A stretch of DNA of 64,000 bases, taken from assembly GCA_024347015.1 (NCBI GenBank), contig AP024889.1, forward strand, positions 1,488,001 to 1,552,000, written 5' to 3'. Positions 18,550 through 28,400 of the stretch are shown here, one piece after another. The stretch is from Vibrio pectenicida (GTDB taxonomy: Bacteria; Pseudomonadota; Gammaproteobacteria; Enterobacterales; Vibrionaceae). Under the pieces are notes generated by a model, which made no database searches, had not been told where the DNA came from, and worked only from the letters and a program-made list of their open reading frames with translations. The position numbers and the translations under genes were made by a program. Position 1 is the first letter of the stretch. Every line of letters begins with the position of its first letter.

Positions 18550-19764
18550 ATGGCTAGACTGTTTTGGACGCTATTTTTCGTGTTATCTACATCAGTTGCG
18601 CAGGCAACTAAACCAGATGTGATGAGGATCTACCTTGACGCAGACAGAACGGGGCATTTAGAGTCGGCTTTGTCGATAGAGCATGGTATTAAAGTCGCTT
18701 TTTCTCAGCATGGCGATCAAATTGCAGGGCTTCCAGTAGAATTTGTTACCACTGACCATAGAGGTAATGTGTTGAGAAGCAAAAAAAATATGCAACGTTT
18801 TTTGGAAGACAGTCAAGGGCTCGTCTATGTTGCAGGTCTGCATTCACCACCACTAATTAAATATCGAGAGTATATTAACAAGTCTAAAATATTGACTTTA
18901 GTTCCATGGGCAGCAGGCACACCAATTACACGTTATCCCGTGGCTGAAGACAACTACGTATTTAGATTATCTGTTGATGATTCTAAAGTGGGTAAAATAC
19001 TAGTTAACTACGCGTTAGCGCAAGACTGTAAACAACCGCATTTATTGCTGGAAAATACAGGTTGGGGTAAATCTAATCACAAAGCTATGATGGCTGCCTT
19101 ACCAGAGTCACTCCAGGATAAAGTCAAAACTAGTTGGTTTAACTGGGGCATCAAAGATGTTGATGCACGTATATTAGTCAGGGAAGCGCAATCGAGTGGT
19201 GGAGATTGTGTATTGTTGGTGGCGAATAGCCGTGAAGGCAAGCTCATTGTAGAGAGTGTCTCAGAGATTAACATTGAACTACCAATATACAGCCATTGGG
19301 GCATCACAGGTGGACAGTTTGCGCAAAATGTATCTTATGAAATAAGGGAAAAGGCCAAGCTGCGTTTTATTCAATCTTGTTTTAATTTCTACAGTTCAGA
19401 AAGTAATAGCTTTAACCAAGCGGTATTTGCAAAAGCAAAGGCAATGTTCCCTGCCTATTTTGAGGACACAAACATTAAGGCACCTGCTGGTTTTATTCAT
19501 GGATATGATATTGCTAGCGTATTAATCACAGCGACAAACAACATAAAGTTAACCCAAGATCCCGAAGCCAATAGAACGGCGATAAAAGCGGCATTGGAAT
19601 CTATCAGCGAACCAACTCAAGGTTTGGTTAAAAAATACCAAAAGCCTTTCTCCCCTTTTAGTGAAGATAACTTTGACGCTCATGAGGCGTTAGGCAGTGA
19701 TGACTATTGTATGGCTATGTACGATGCTAAAGATGCTGTCAAACTTTTACCTAAATCTATTTAA
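18550..19764 (+). CDS. ABC-type periplasmic binding protein (Peripla_BP_6 type)
   Basis: 404 aa with a signal peptide (MARLFWTLFFVLSTSVAQA). The mature part has the type I periplasmic-binding fold of branched-chain amino-acid receptors: 'DADRTGHLESALSIEHGIKVAF', 'LPVEFVTTDHRGNVLRSKKNMQRFLED', 'HSPPLIKYREYINKSKI', 'GWGKSNHKAM', 'FIHGYDIASVLITA'. There is no transporter nearby. Instead it is 20 bp ahead of a membrane sensor kinase in the same orientation, so it most likely presents its ligand to that kinase. Ligand unknown. Confidence 0.85.
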   Translation: MARLFWTLFFVLSTSVAQATKPDVMRIYLDADRTGHLESALSIEHGIKVAFSQHGDQIAGLPVEFVTTDHRGNVLRSKKNMQRFLEDSQGLVYVAGLHSPPLIKYREYINKSKILTLVPWAAGTPITRYPVAEDNYVFRLSVDDSKVGKILVNYALAQDCKQPHLLLENTGWGKSNHKAMMAALPESLQDKVKTSWFNWGIKDVDARILVREAQSSGGDCVLLVANSREGKLIVESVSEINIELPIYSHWGITGGQFAQNVSYEIREKAKLRFIQSCFNFYSSESNSFNQAVFAKAKAMFPAYFEDTNIKAPAGFIHGYDIASVLITATNNIKLTQDPEANRTAIKAALESISEPTQGLVKKYQKPFSPFSEDNFDAHEALGSDDYCMAMYDAKDAVKLLPKSI

Positions 19765-19784
19765 TCTTAAGGTTATTTCACACT

Positions 19785-22223
19785 ATGTTCAGGTTTGATA
19801 AGAGAAACGGAATGCACCTATTCAGTGTGTTTCTCATTGTCGGTGCCTGTGTGTTTATGCTTGCCAGTTTTGCATTCGTTCAACACCAAGCGCGCGAGAC
19901 GGCCCAAATTATTATCACTGAAAGTTTGAAAGTGAAGTTTGTCGCAATAGAACGCTACGTATTTGAATTTTTTAAGCTCCATGAACAACGGCTAGATAGA
20001 GTAACATCACATTCAGTTATTAAAGGAGGAACGTTAGAGGGCATTTCGAGCGCAGACGCTTTTACTGACCAATTAACGCAGTTAAAAGGAACAGGTGCAA
20101 GCTCTTATATTAATATTTATGATTTTTCTGGTGGGGTAATTTACCAAGAAAGAACATTGCCTAAAGTAGTTGATGAATATGTAATATCTGGTGTTGAAAC
20201 GGAAGCATTAATGAAAGGCGTTTCGTACTCATTTTTTAAAACTAATGGACGCAATTTTTTACTACTGACTTCGCCTATTTTATATAATGGTTATGCAGAA
20301 GGGTTGGGCACGTACGTAACACCACTCGATGAAAGTAATTTCTTTGAAAGCCTTGGCACCGATCAGATGCATTGGTTTGGTATTGCTCAAGACCGGTTTG
20401 ATTGGAACATGGAGCCACCCAATACTTGGCAGGTGGATATGTTTCCGATTGAGGGTACGGAGCTCTCTCTGCTTTATTCTGTCTCTCCTAAACTAGTGAG
20501 CAATGCTGAATCAAATCTCATTCAAAGTCTTTTGCTAGGGATGGCCATTGCGACAAGCATCTCGTTATTCGTGATGTTTATCTTTGGCAGACAGGTGTTA
20601 GTTTCACCTTTTAGAGCTCTGGCAGAATCAGAACATCAATTATACCAGCAATCTGAAGAGCTTAAAGTGAAGGAAGCGGAATCGGCGCAATTAGCAAGAG
20701 TGGTTAAATACATGCGAGATGCTGTGGTCTTTACTGATTTAGACACCAAAATCACTTGGGTTAATGGTGCCTTTGAACGCTTAACGGGTTATTCACAAGC
20801 TGAAGTGATGGGTAAGAAACCAAGTAAAATGTTGCAAGGTGAAGATACGGACAAAGAAACTACTCGTAAAATACGTGAAGCCATAGATCGCAGAGCATCA
20901 GGTTTTTTTGAGTTACTTAATTACACTAAAAATGGCCAAGCATATTGGATTGAAATTGCCTTAACACCAATATATGCAACAGATGGTGAAATTGAAGGAT
21001 TTATGGCAGTAGAGCGAGATATTACTCAACGTGTAGAATTAGAATCTTCTTTAAAAATCAAAGCAGTTGAAGCTCAGGCGGCAAACATAGCAAAGTCACA
21101 ATTCCTTGCTGCAATGAGCCATGAATTGAGAACACCTATGAATGGTATTTTAGGTGTAGGTGAGCTGCTGAGTAATACGTCTTTAAATACTGAGCAGCAA
21201 GATTATGCTGATACTTTAGTTGGGTCTGGTCAACATATGCTCAATGTGTTGAATGATATTCTAGATTTTTCAAAGATCGAAGCAGGCAAGTTTGAGCTAG
21301 AACTGGCTGACTTTCAGCTCAAAGATTTAGTGGACCGATTAGAAAGGTTGTATCAGCCATTATGTACCGACAAACAGCTTGAGTTTACTTGCGAATATTT
21401 TCAGCCCTGCCAAAAAGAACTTAAAGCAGATGAAACGCGTATATCGCAAATTTTGCAAAACCTGTTAAGTAATGCGGTTAAATTTACCAGTGAAGGCTCT
21501 ATTGGTTTGTCAATTGAACTGCTTGAGAAAGATAATCAAGGTAAGTTGACGATACGAATTTCAGATACGGGGATTGGTATTAGCGAAGATAAACATTCAA
21601 CTATTTTTGACCCTTTTTCACAAGCTGAAGCCGATACCACCAGGCGATTTGGTGGTACAGGGCTGGGGCTTTCAATCACGCGAGATTTGGTAAAAGAGAT
21701 GAAGGGGACCATTGAGCTTACTAGCGTACTAGGTGAAGGAAGTCAGTTTACTATAGCTTTACCCGTGATCTTAACTGAAATGAAGAATGGGGAAGTTCAA
21801 GACAAAGTCGTATCTGAATTTGATGGAACGGGTTTAAGCGCGCTTATTGCTGAAGATACTCGCGTAAATGCATTAGTATTAGGCAAGTTTCTCGCCAACA
21901 AAGGATTTGAATATGAAGTAGTTGAAAATGGCCAGCTAGCCGTTGAGCGAGTTCAGCAACGTCACTTTGACTGTGTGCTAATGGATAACCATATGCCAGA
22001 AATGGACGGAGTTGAAGCGACTAAAGCCATTACAGATCTTGCTTTGGACGATTCGCCTATCATCATCGGCTGTACTGCTGACGCATTTGAACAAACGCGC
22101 CAGCGAATGATCTCAGAAGGCTGCGCCGAAGTGATAACAAAGCCCATCAGCTCTGCTCAACTGGATAAAGTGTTCCACGCCACATTTACCCCAAATAACA
22201 CCAACTCAGCAAAACAGGCTTAG
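19785..22223 (+). CDS. Hybrid sensor histidine kinase (periplasmic sensor, PAS, HisKA, HATPase_c, REC)
   Basis: 812 aa. TM1 about 10-32, periplasmic sensor about 33-244, TM2 about 245-268. A PAS domain follows (about 305-420; 'MRDAVVFTDLDTKITWVNGAFERLTGYS') with a PAC-like end 'GFMAVERDITQR'. HisKA has the phosphoacceptor H446 in 'MSHELRTPMNGIL'. HATPase_c shows N box 'QILQNLLSNAVKF', G1 'DTGIGI' and G2 'GGTGLGLSI'. The C-terminal receiver has the phospho-Asp D734 in 'CVLMDNHMPEMDG'. No HPt domain or response regulator adjoins, so the relay must continue elsewhere. Probably an operon with the binding protein just upstream, which would act as its ligand receptor. Confidence 0.92.
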   Translation: MFRFDKRNGMHLFSVFLIVGACVFMLASFAFVQHQARETAQIIITESLKVKFVAIERYVFEFFKLHEQRLDRVTSHSVIKGGTLEGISSADAFTDQLTQLKGTGASSYINIYDFSGGVIYQERTLPKVVDEYVISGVETEALMKGVSYSFFKTNGRNFLLLTSPILYNGYAEGLGTYVTPLDESNFFESLGTDQMHWFGIAQDRFDWNMEPPNTWQVDMFPIEGTELSLLYSVSPKLVSNAESNLIQSLLLGMAIATSISLFVMFIFGRQVLVSPFRALAESEHQLYQQSEELKVKEAESAQLARVVKYMRDAVVFTDLDTKITWVNGAFERLTGYSQAEVMGKKPSKMLQGEDTDKETTRKIREAIDRRASGFFELLNYTKNGQAYWIEIALTPIYATDGEIEGFMAVERDITQRVELESSLKIKAVEAQAANIAKSQFLAAMSHELRTPMNGILGVGELLSNTSLNTEQQDYADTLVGSGQHMLNVLNDILDFSKIEAGKFELELADFQLKDLVDRLERLYQPLCTDKQLEFTCEYFQPCQKELKADETRISQILQNLLSNAVKFTSEGSIGLSIELLEKDNQGKLTIRISDTGIGISEDKHSTIFDPFSQAEADTTRRFGGTGLGLSITRDLVKEMKGTIELTSVLGEGSQFTIALPVILTEMKNGEVQDKVVSEFDGTGLSALIAEDTRVNALVLGKFLANKGFEYEVVENGQLAVERVQQRHFDCVLMDNHMPEMDGVEATKAITDLALDDSPIIIGCTADAFEQTRQRMISEGCAEVITKPISSAQLDKVFHATFTPNNTNSAKQA

Positions 22224-22227
22224 GACA

Positions 22228-22455
22228 TTAACCTCGATACATCTTCTCAAAATTACTCTGGTTCCAGCCAATCATATAACGGTCACCAATCTTAATCACG
22301 GGAAGAGAGCGAGCGCCAATCGCATCAAGTTCTTTACGGCCGCGCTGCATTTTCGCATTTGTAAGGCGGTACTTCAGGCCTTTAGAGTCCAAGTATCGTT
22401 GTGCATCTTTACAGTGAAGGCACTTGTCTGCGACATATAGGACAAGTCGTTTCAT
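22228..22455 (-). CDS. Small glutaredoxin-like protein
   Basis: 75 aa with a thioredoxin fold: 'LVLYVADKCLHCKDAQRYLDSKGL' holds the C12-x-x-C15 pair (CLHC), and the cis-Pro is in 'ARSLPVIKIGDRYMIGWN'. It resembles small glutaredoxins such as GrxC/NrdH-like proteins, but the CLHC pair differs from the CPYC of classical dithiol glutaredoxins. Likely a cytoplasmic thiol-disulfide reductase; partner unknown. Convergent with the kinase gene, 4 bp between stops. Confidence 0.85.
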   Translation of the reverse strand: MKRLVLYVADKCLHCKDAQRYLDSKGLKYRLTNAKMQRGRKELDAIGARSLPVIKIGDRYMIGWNQSNFEKMYRG

Positions 22456-22563
22456 GAGGTGTTCCTACTAATTGATTAACTGCTGAGTGTAATCAAAAGG
22501 GGATGAATGGCAAGCTTGAATCCAGTAGAATTTGGTGATTAATGGGCAAAATGAGTATAAGAA

Positions 22564-23067
22564 ATGGATCCTGCGCTTCGGTATATACAAGGCTACCCAG
22601 AGCATATTATTGCCCCAGTGACGCAGATGTTTGAGGCTAAGCGTTTGCTAACTTGGTTTAAAAAACGCTATCCAGATAATCACCATATCAAAAGTGAGAA
22701 AGCGTTATTTGAGTACACAATGGCGATTAAAAATCGCTATATGAAGAAAACGGTGCCGCTTAGAAAAGTAACCTACGATAATAAAATACACGTGATCAAC
22801 AATGCGTTAGGTTTGCACACGTATGTGGCGAAAGTGCACGGCGGAAAAATAAAATCCAACAATGAAATCAAAATTGCCAGCGTTTTTAAAAACGCGCCCG
22901 AGCCGCTGTTAAGGATGTTGGTTGTGCATGAGTTAGCCCATTTAAAAGAAAAGAAACACAACAAGGCGTTTTATCAGCTTTGCTGCCATATGGAGCCGGA
23001 TTATCACCAACTTGAACTCGATGCTCGATTATTTATGATAGTGCAGCAGATAAGTGATTTGAACTAG
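22564..23067 (+). CDS. YgjP-like (DUF45) metal-dependent protein
   Basis: 167 aa. Zinc-binding motif H122-E-L-A-H126 with a further His at 132 in 'HELAHLKEKKHNKAFY', and 'CCHMEPDYHQLELDARLF' beyond it, the arrangement of the YgjP/DUF45 (M48-like) family. The family is annotated as metal-dependent hydrolase; the true substrate is unknown. No signal peptide. The ATG at 22564 follows a weak ribosome site; length is near the family norm. Confidence 0.85.
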   Translation: MDPALRYIQGYPEHIIAPVTQMFEAKRLLTWFKKRYPDNHHIKSEKALFEYTMAIKNRYMKKTVPLRKVTYDNKIHVINNALGLHTYVAKVHGGKIKSNNEIKIASVFKNAPEPLLRMLVVHELAHLKEKKHNKAFYQLCCHMEPDYHQLELDARLFMIVQQISDLN

Positions 23068-23160
23068 GCGTGAATCATAGCGGCTTAAGTGCGTTTATAA
23101 AGCTATTCTGATCAATAATGCATTGGTGTCAGTGCACACGATAAAGAGGATACTAGGCTC

Positions 23161-23355
23161 ATGGAAATCGAAATTTATCTGCCATGTGATCCTGAGTGGT
23201 TCTGTGACGCATTGCTCGTACTATTTGCAGCACTTTTTCTTATGGGGCTTATTGGTTTTGCTTTTATTGTTCGCAATGAGTACTTAAAAATTCAACGATC
23301 TTCGCAAGTGAGGAAACGTCGTAAAACGCCCTTACAGCAACGAAAAAAACAATAG
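23161..23355 (+). CDS. Small single-span membrane protein, function unknown
   Basis: 64 aa. One transmembrane helix (about 16-38, 'DALLVLFAALFLMGLIGFAFIVR') and a strongly basic C-terminal tail (about 46-64, 9 Lys/Arg). An AGAGGAT sequence lies 11 bases before the ATG. Charge distribution predicts the C-terminus in the cytoplasm. I do not recognise a family. The ORF fills the gap between two convergent genes (stop 5 bp from the TPR gene's stop), which supports it being real. Confidence 0.55.
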   Translation: MEIEIYLPCDPEWFCDALLVLFAALFLMGLIGFAFIVRNEYLKIQRSSQVRKRRKTPLQQRKKQ

Positions 23356-23359
23356 GGAG

Positions 23360-24037
23360 CTATTTCGGCTGTGTTTTTAGCGGCAATTTTTTCTTTTCTA
23401 TGTCGGCTAAAAGTGTGAGCGAAAGAGGGTGTTGACCAAATCTATGCTCAAACTGGTTAATATGAGCAAGCGCCGCATCAAAATGGCCGCGCTCTATTTC
23501 TAATTGGGCTAAGTTTAACAGGGTTTGTGGCCGATTTGGATCATGTGCCATGGCTAGGCGTAAATTGACAATTGCCTGTGAAGGCTTGCCCTCTTTTAAC
23601 CAGCATAAAGCTGCGTTTTCGTAAGAATCGGCAATGCGATAATAATCGGGCTGAGTAACAGCCTTGGCAAACTGTTTTTGAGCAAGCTGATACCTTGACC
23701 GTTTGCAGAGGAAACTGCCGTAATCGTTCAGAGTTTTCCCATTGTTGGGCTCACTTCGCTGGGCATTCTCATACATCTTTTGCGCTTGTTCAAATTCTAA
23801 AACGGTTTCTAGGTAATGTGCCATCGCGAGTTGCGAGCGATAGTACTTGGGCGCATGCTCAAGTGCCATTTGAAGGTTTTTCTTGGCTTTGACCGTATTT
23901 TTTTGTTGCAGGTAACGCATACCAAGTGCAATTCTAGCATCGGCTTTAAGCCGTTGGTTTGAATCAACAGTAGGAGCATTTAAGGTGGTGACACAGGCAG
24001 TGAGGAAAACAATAGTAAAGACGATAAAAACGCGCAT
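23360..24037 (-). CDS. PilW/PilF-like TPR lipoprotein
   Basis: 225 aa. Lipoprotein signal with lipobox LTAC (C15). About five TPR repeats follow: 'ARIALGMRYLQQKNTVKAKKNLQMALEHAPKY', 'FEQAQKMYENAQRSEPNNGKTLNDYGSFLCKRSRY', 'NAALCWLKEGKPSQAIVNLRLAMAHDPNRPQTL' and 'NLAQLEIERGHFDAALAHINQFE'. The pattern matches type IV pilus biogenesis/stability protein PilW (PilF), an outer-membrane pilotin for the secretin. Canonical pilW sits next to rlmN/rodZ/ispG; none is nearby, so this may be a relocated or second copy. Confidence 0.75.
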   Translation of the reverse strand: MRVFIVFTIVFLTACVTTLNAPTVDSNQRLKADARIALGMRYLQQKNTVKAKKNLQMALEHAPKYYRSQLAMAHYLETVLEFEQAQKMYENAQRSEPNNGKTLNDYGSFLCKRSRYQLAQKQFAKAVTQPDYYRIADSYENAALCWLKEGKPSQAIVNLRLAMAHDPNRPQTLLNLAQLEIERGHFDAALAHINQFEHRFGQHPLSLTLLADIEKKKLPLKTQPK

Positions 24038-24157
24038 TCTAATTCAGTATTTTTTAGATTAGTTTGAATGTATTACGCTTAAGCTCCGGTCTCATCATTA
24101 TCGACACATTTGTGCGTGTTGAATGGCAAGAATAAAAGCAACATAAGGAAACAAAGT

Positions 24158-24958
24158 GTGAGAAAACAGGTGGTTTGCGCGACTATTGTGAGTTTTCTGG
24201 CTGGGTTGTCTATTAAATCTTCACTGGCTTCAGAATTAGATACGAAAACTCACTATACCGATGAGGGTATTGCTTATCTTGAACTCGGTAATCCATCGAG
24301 TGATTATCGTTTGATTTTTATCCATGGCTCACCGGGCAGTAAGGAAGGGTATCAGGACTATTTGGCAGACTCTTGGCTGTTGCAGCATGCTCAATTAGTG
24401 TCTGTTGATCGAATTGGCTACGGTCAATCGCCTAATCACCTTGAAGCGAAAATTAGCCAGCAATCAACACTTCTTCAACCATTGCTTGCCAAAGACAAAA
24501 TGAATATTGTGATTGGTCATTCTCTTGGTGGACCAATAGCATTGTCGTTAGCCCTTCAAATGCCTCAGTCAGTCAGTGGTTTGGTGTTTGTTGCACCTGC
24601 GTTTGATCCAGAATTAGAAACACCAAAGTGGTACAACATACTCGCTGATACCTGGTTAGTGAGCTTGTTTCTGAACCACAACTGGTCGATGTCTAATGGA
24701 GAAATGATGTCGCTTGCCGATGAATTAGCACTATTGAGTGCTAAAGATTGGCAAAGTTTAGACAACATACCAGTGACTTTGATCCATGGTGACGAAGACA
24801 CTATTGCCGACCCAGACAACTCAGAGTTTGCCATGCGGCATTTAACTGGCAATTTAAAGAAATTGGTCAAAGTTGAAGGTGAAGGACATTTTATTTTGTG
24901 GAAGAACCCTACCAAGATCATTGATGAAATCAGAAAAATGATCGAAATCATACCTTAA
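24158..24958 (+). CDS. Exported alpha/beta hydrolase
   Basis: 266 aa from a GTG at 24158, preceded by AAGGAA at 24145-24150. This start gives a clear signal peptide (MRKQVVCATIVSFLAGLSIK ... SLAS); the 16 codons further upstream do not. Fold markers are 'FIHGSPGSKEGY' (oxyanion hole), nucleophile elbow GHSLGG with S122, 'IHGDEDTIADP' (acid) and 'VEGEGHFILW' (catalytic His). Predicted periplasmic serine hydrolase; substrate unknown. Single gene. Confidence 0.82.
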   Translation: MRKQVVCATIVSFLAGLSIKSSLASELDTKTHYTDEGIAYLELGNPSSDYRLIFIHGSPGSKEGYQDYLADSWLLQHAQLVSVDRIGYGQSPNHLEAKISQQSTLLQPLLAKDKMNIVIGHSLGGPIALSLALQMPQSVSGLVFVAPAFDPELETPKWYNILADTWLVSLFLNHNWSMSNGEMMSLADELALLSAKDWQSLDNIPVTLIHGDEDTIADPDNSEFAMRHLTGNLKKLVKVEGEGHFILWKNPTKIIDEIRKMIEIIP

Positions 24959-25437
24959 ATGTAAGAGTGAAGTGCCAAATTGAAGGTTAAATGGGGAAGT
25001 AGTAGAAGATAAGCGAGTCATTTTAGAGCTTTTTTAGTCCACGTAATTCATCTTGTCTGATTGGTGTTTAACACAATTGCGTCATTATTGATAAAAATGT
25101 TGAAAAAATGTGTAAGCCCAAGGATAAGCCGCTGATGTCAATGTTTTTATCTTGGTATTGAATTTCACATTTAAAACCAAAGCAATCAATTTCTAAACAT
25201 TTGGCCTTTAATTTTTACACCAAGTAAGGCGTACAGATGCGAGAAACGTTTAGGCCGTTATCTTAATTTTTATACCTTTTTATATCTCGTCATAATGACT
25301 CATAAATAGCCATTTCACTTTCCTTACGCCCATCATGATGATTGTATCAATAATATTTTTTGAATGATCAGCATTACAATCAGGCTTTGCCAGACTGTTG
25401 AATTGATACATCAATCCTAACTTTATGGATACAAGTC
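24959..25437. other. AT-rich intergenic region upstream of the giant gene
   Basis: 479 bp without a supported ORF. It must hold the promoter of the 3565-codon gene. I see many A/T runs (for example AATATTTTTTGAATGATC at about 25350-25370) but no clear -35/-10 pair and no strong terminator hairpin after the hydrolase gene. The ribosome site for the giant gene is weak (GGATACAAGTC before ATG at 25438). Confidence 0.4.
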
Positions 25438-28400
25438 ATGAAAACACTTCCCCTAGATCAACAGAGAGTGAACCGCGAACAAACAAATGCTCACAGGAGC
25501 GAAGCTAACCGATCACATCCTTCACCTATCATAGAAGTAAAAGGCGTTAGCTCTCGAGTCGGTAAAAGGGAAAGTGGCTCATCGCTGGACAATATTCTTA
25601 GTCAGGCTCAAAAAGATCAAATCAAAAGCAAGGATAAGCATGTCAAAGTTGCATTTCATGATAGCACTCAAGGAAATGAAGTTGATAAAAAGCCTGTTAC
25701 CCCAGATAAGACATTTGATCGAACAAAGGGTACGACATTAGTTATTGAGCAGGAATTCCAGGCAAATAGTGATGTATTGGAAAATGAAACTCATGAACGT
25801 ATAGAAAGCTTCTTACAAAACTTCGAGAGTATCCACAGCGATTGGGAAGAGTTTAAATTACTTGGCTACAACAGAAAATCCCCACAAGTCAATCAAGAAG
25901 CGATTGCTGAGCTAAAGAAAATAGCAAATAAATTATGCCAACATGAAGATCGACAAGTGATTTACAGGGCAAGGGAAGTATTGAGACTTATAAAAAGCTT
26001 CCCTCAAAGAGATATCAATACACTGGTGTCTCGGAAGTTGACTCATCATACTGAAAAGGAGCGAGGAAAAGCGGTCGTGATGGTTGCACATGTTAATGCC
26101 TCTATCACTATGTTACAGGATGGCTTGGAAATGCTTGCTCATAGTCGTCAAAAAAAACTTTCCCAGAATTTAGCAGTAAAGGTAAAGGAAAAGACTCGCG
26201 ACGCAGTGATAGCTGAAGCATTGATGTATCTCTCTCAAGGAAAAGAGAATCAAGAAGCGCTGAAATTATCGTTGCAGACAATATTAGATGAGGATAAAGG
26301 GGCGTTAGCTAAAAAACTAACCAAGGCGCAATCGTCTGAATTTGAGGCAACTTGTACCAGCGAAGCTGAGAAATTTAGAGAAAAAGCACAAAGTTTGCAG
26401 GAAACAGCGACGCGGGTATCTCGATCGATGATTAAGGTAAAAGGGTTTCTAGGAAATGTACATAAGTCGCCCGCATCTATTGATAATCGAGCTAAAGCTG
26501 AGGAGTTTTTAGCAGAGTCTTCGAGCTTGTTAAAGGGGCTGAGTAAAGATATTAGTGACAGTGCTCAAGCACTTTCCCCTCAAAAATCGACTATCAGTAA
26601 GGTGGGCACCTCCGTTGGGAATTCGTTGATAAAAGCCCTAGTTGCCTTTGATAACCCTGATTATGCGTTAGAGTCCGCTGCTTCTAAGGTGGAAAAGGGG
26701 GGAAAGTCTTTTGTTGAGGGAGCGAATACACTCAAGTCTACTGCTATCTATGGCACGCATAAAACCACACAGGCAGCGAACACAACGAAAATTAATCACT
26801 TAGAAACTGCTGAGCAAATCGTGGATTCCACTGCCCGTGCATTTCTAAATCAGATGTTAGGAGCGCAAGAACATATAACGCGTTCGGTCGAACCACTTCT
26901 CTCTACATTAACGACAATGATAAAAGAAGATGAGAAGTTAAAAGAAAAATTAGGTTTGGATTACCTAGAAGATTTTGCTTTGAACGGCGATATCTCTACC
27001 AAAACTATACAGAAAGCTTTGCAAAGTAAGGAAGGAGAGAGCCGAGAAAGGGCTGCATTGCATGCTGTTCTAGATGAGAGTTTAAGGATGAGCCGAACTC
27101 AGGAAAGCAAGGAGAGTCGAAGTTGGTTTAAGAGCCATGAAAACCTCAAACAAAGTGTTGGCTCAGTAAACCCGTCTATAGATCGAGCTGTGAGTATGAT
27201 GTCTGATAGTAATCTTCAACTCGTTCAAAAAAGGATACTCGATCGTGTACCTGTGGAATTAAAGCCTGAGGTGACGAAATGCCTAGCAGGGCTGACTTCT
27301 CAAATTGTGGATTACAGAACTCAGTTAGAGAAGTCAGTTAAAGCACTAAAAACGGTGGTAAGTTTGTCTGGGCGTGGTGATTTTGAAGGTGCTAGGAAAA
27401 TTACACTTGCTGCGAAAAAAGATGCGGAGATAGTTAAGCAAGAGATTAAAACAAAGAGTACCGAACTCACAGGAGAATCTCTTCACAGCTACTCACGCCA
27501 TGGGCGATTAGCCAAATCAATAGGTGAATGGATCAATAATACCAAAGTAGAGTTTTCTGACGAACCAAAAGAAGTGGTAGAGATTATTGATCATGTGCTT
27601 CAGGGTTTTGAACACGATGGTATAGATACGTTGCTGAGTAAACGAGGGGACCCGTTAGCTATACTTGGTGGTGAACGGGTAAAAAACGCAGAATCTGAAG
27701 CGGCAGAAAAGATGTTACTTTGGGGGAAAAGTGCTGCTGAAATCATGAAAGAAAGGGGCGACTTAAAGGATTACTTTTTTCGCTGGGGAGAGAAAAATGT
27801 TTCTTATGCGGCGGCAGTAAGTCTTATCGGTGGTGCGGTAGGTGAAGGAGTAGCCGCCTTAGAATATCTTGCTGATTTCGATCCGAGTCTTAAGCCTAAA
27901 ATGGGCCTTTTAAAGGTAGCTTTGGCTCCCCTCACTATGGAAATTGGCATTCGAAAACTTAAAAACTCAGTCAAGCCAGGGCAAGATTTACCGTTTGAAG
28001 AGATCAATCAATATGTGCGTGAGGAGTCCTTAAAAGCGGCTTTTCGTTTGGCAACTGGGCTTATGCCTCGTGGGGCTAAGAGTGCCTTAGGTGCTGCCAT
28101 TACTCTTGGCGGGTTAGCAACTGGGAATAGCAACCTAGGTAAAACGGTTAAAAGTCATTTTATTCTTGATACCGCATACGTGACTGGTTTTATGGGAGCG
28201 AGAGCTGTAGCTGATGAAGTTATTGGAGAAGTGCTGAAAGGAAAAACACTATCAGAAGATATTCAGCCAACAGAAGAACTTTCCAATGCTTTTGATGAGT
28301 CAAACGCACCCTCTGACACCTATCCAGCAATTGCTCGAGGTAAAGGGGAATATAAAGAGGCGGTCGATGCGTCGCTTGAGAAAATAGCCGGTACGTCTTT

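Noticed and set aside
24565..24951. 128-codon minus-strand ORF inside the hydrolase gene
   Set aside because: It is antisense to a clear alpha/beta hydrolase and has no recognisable protein features.
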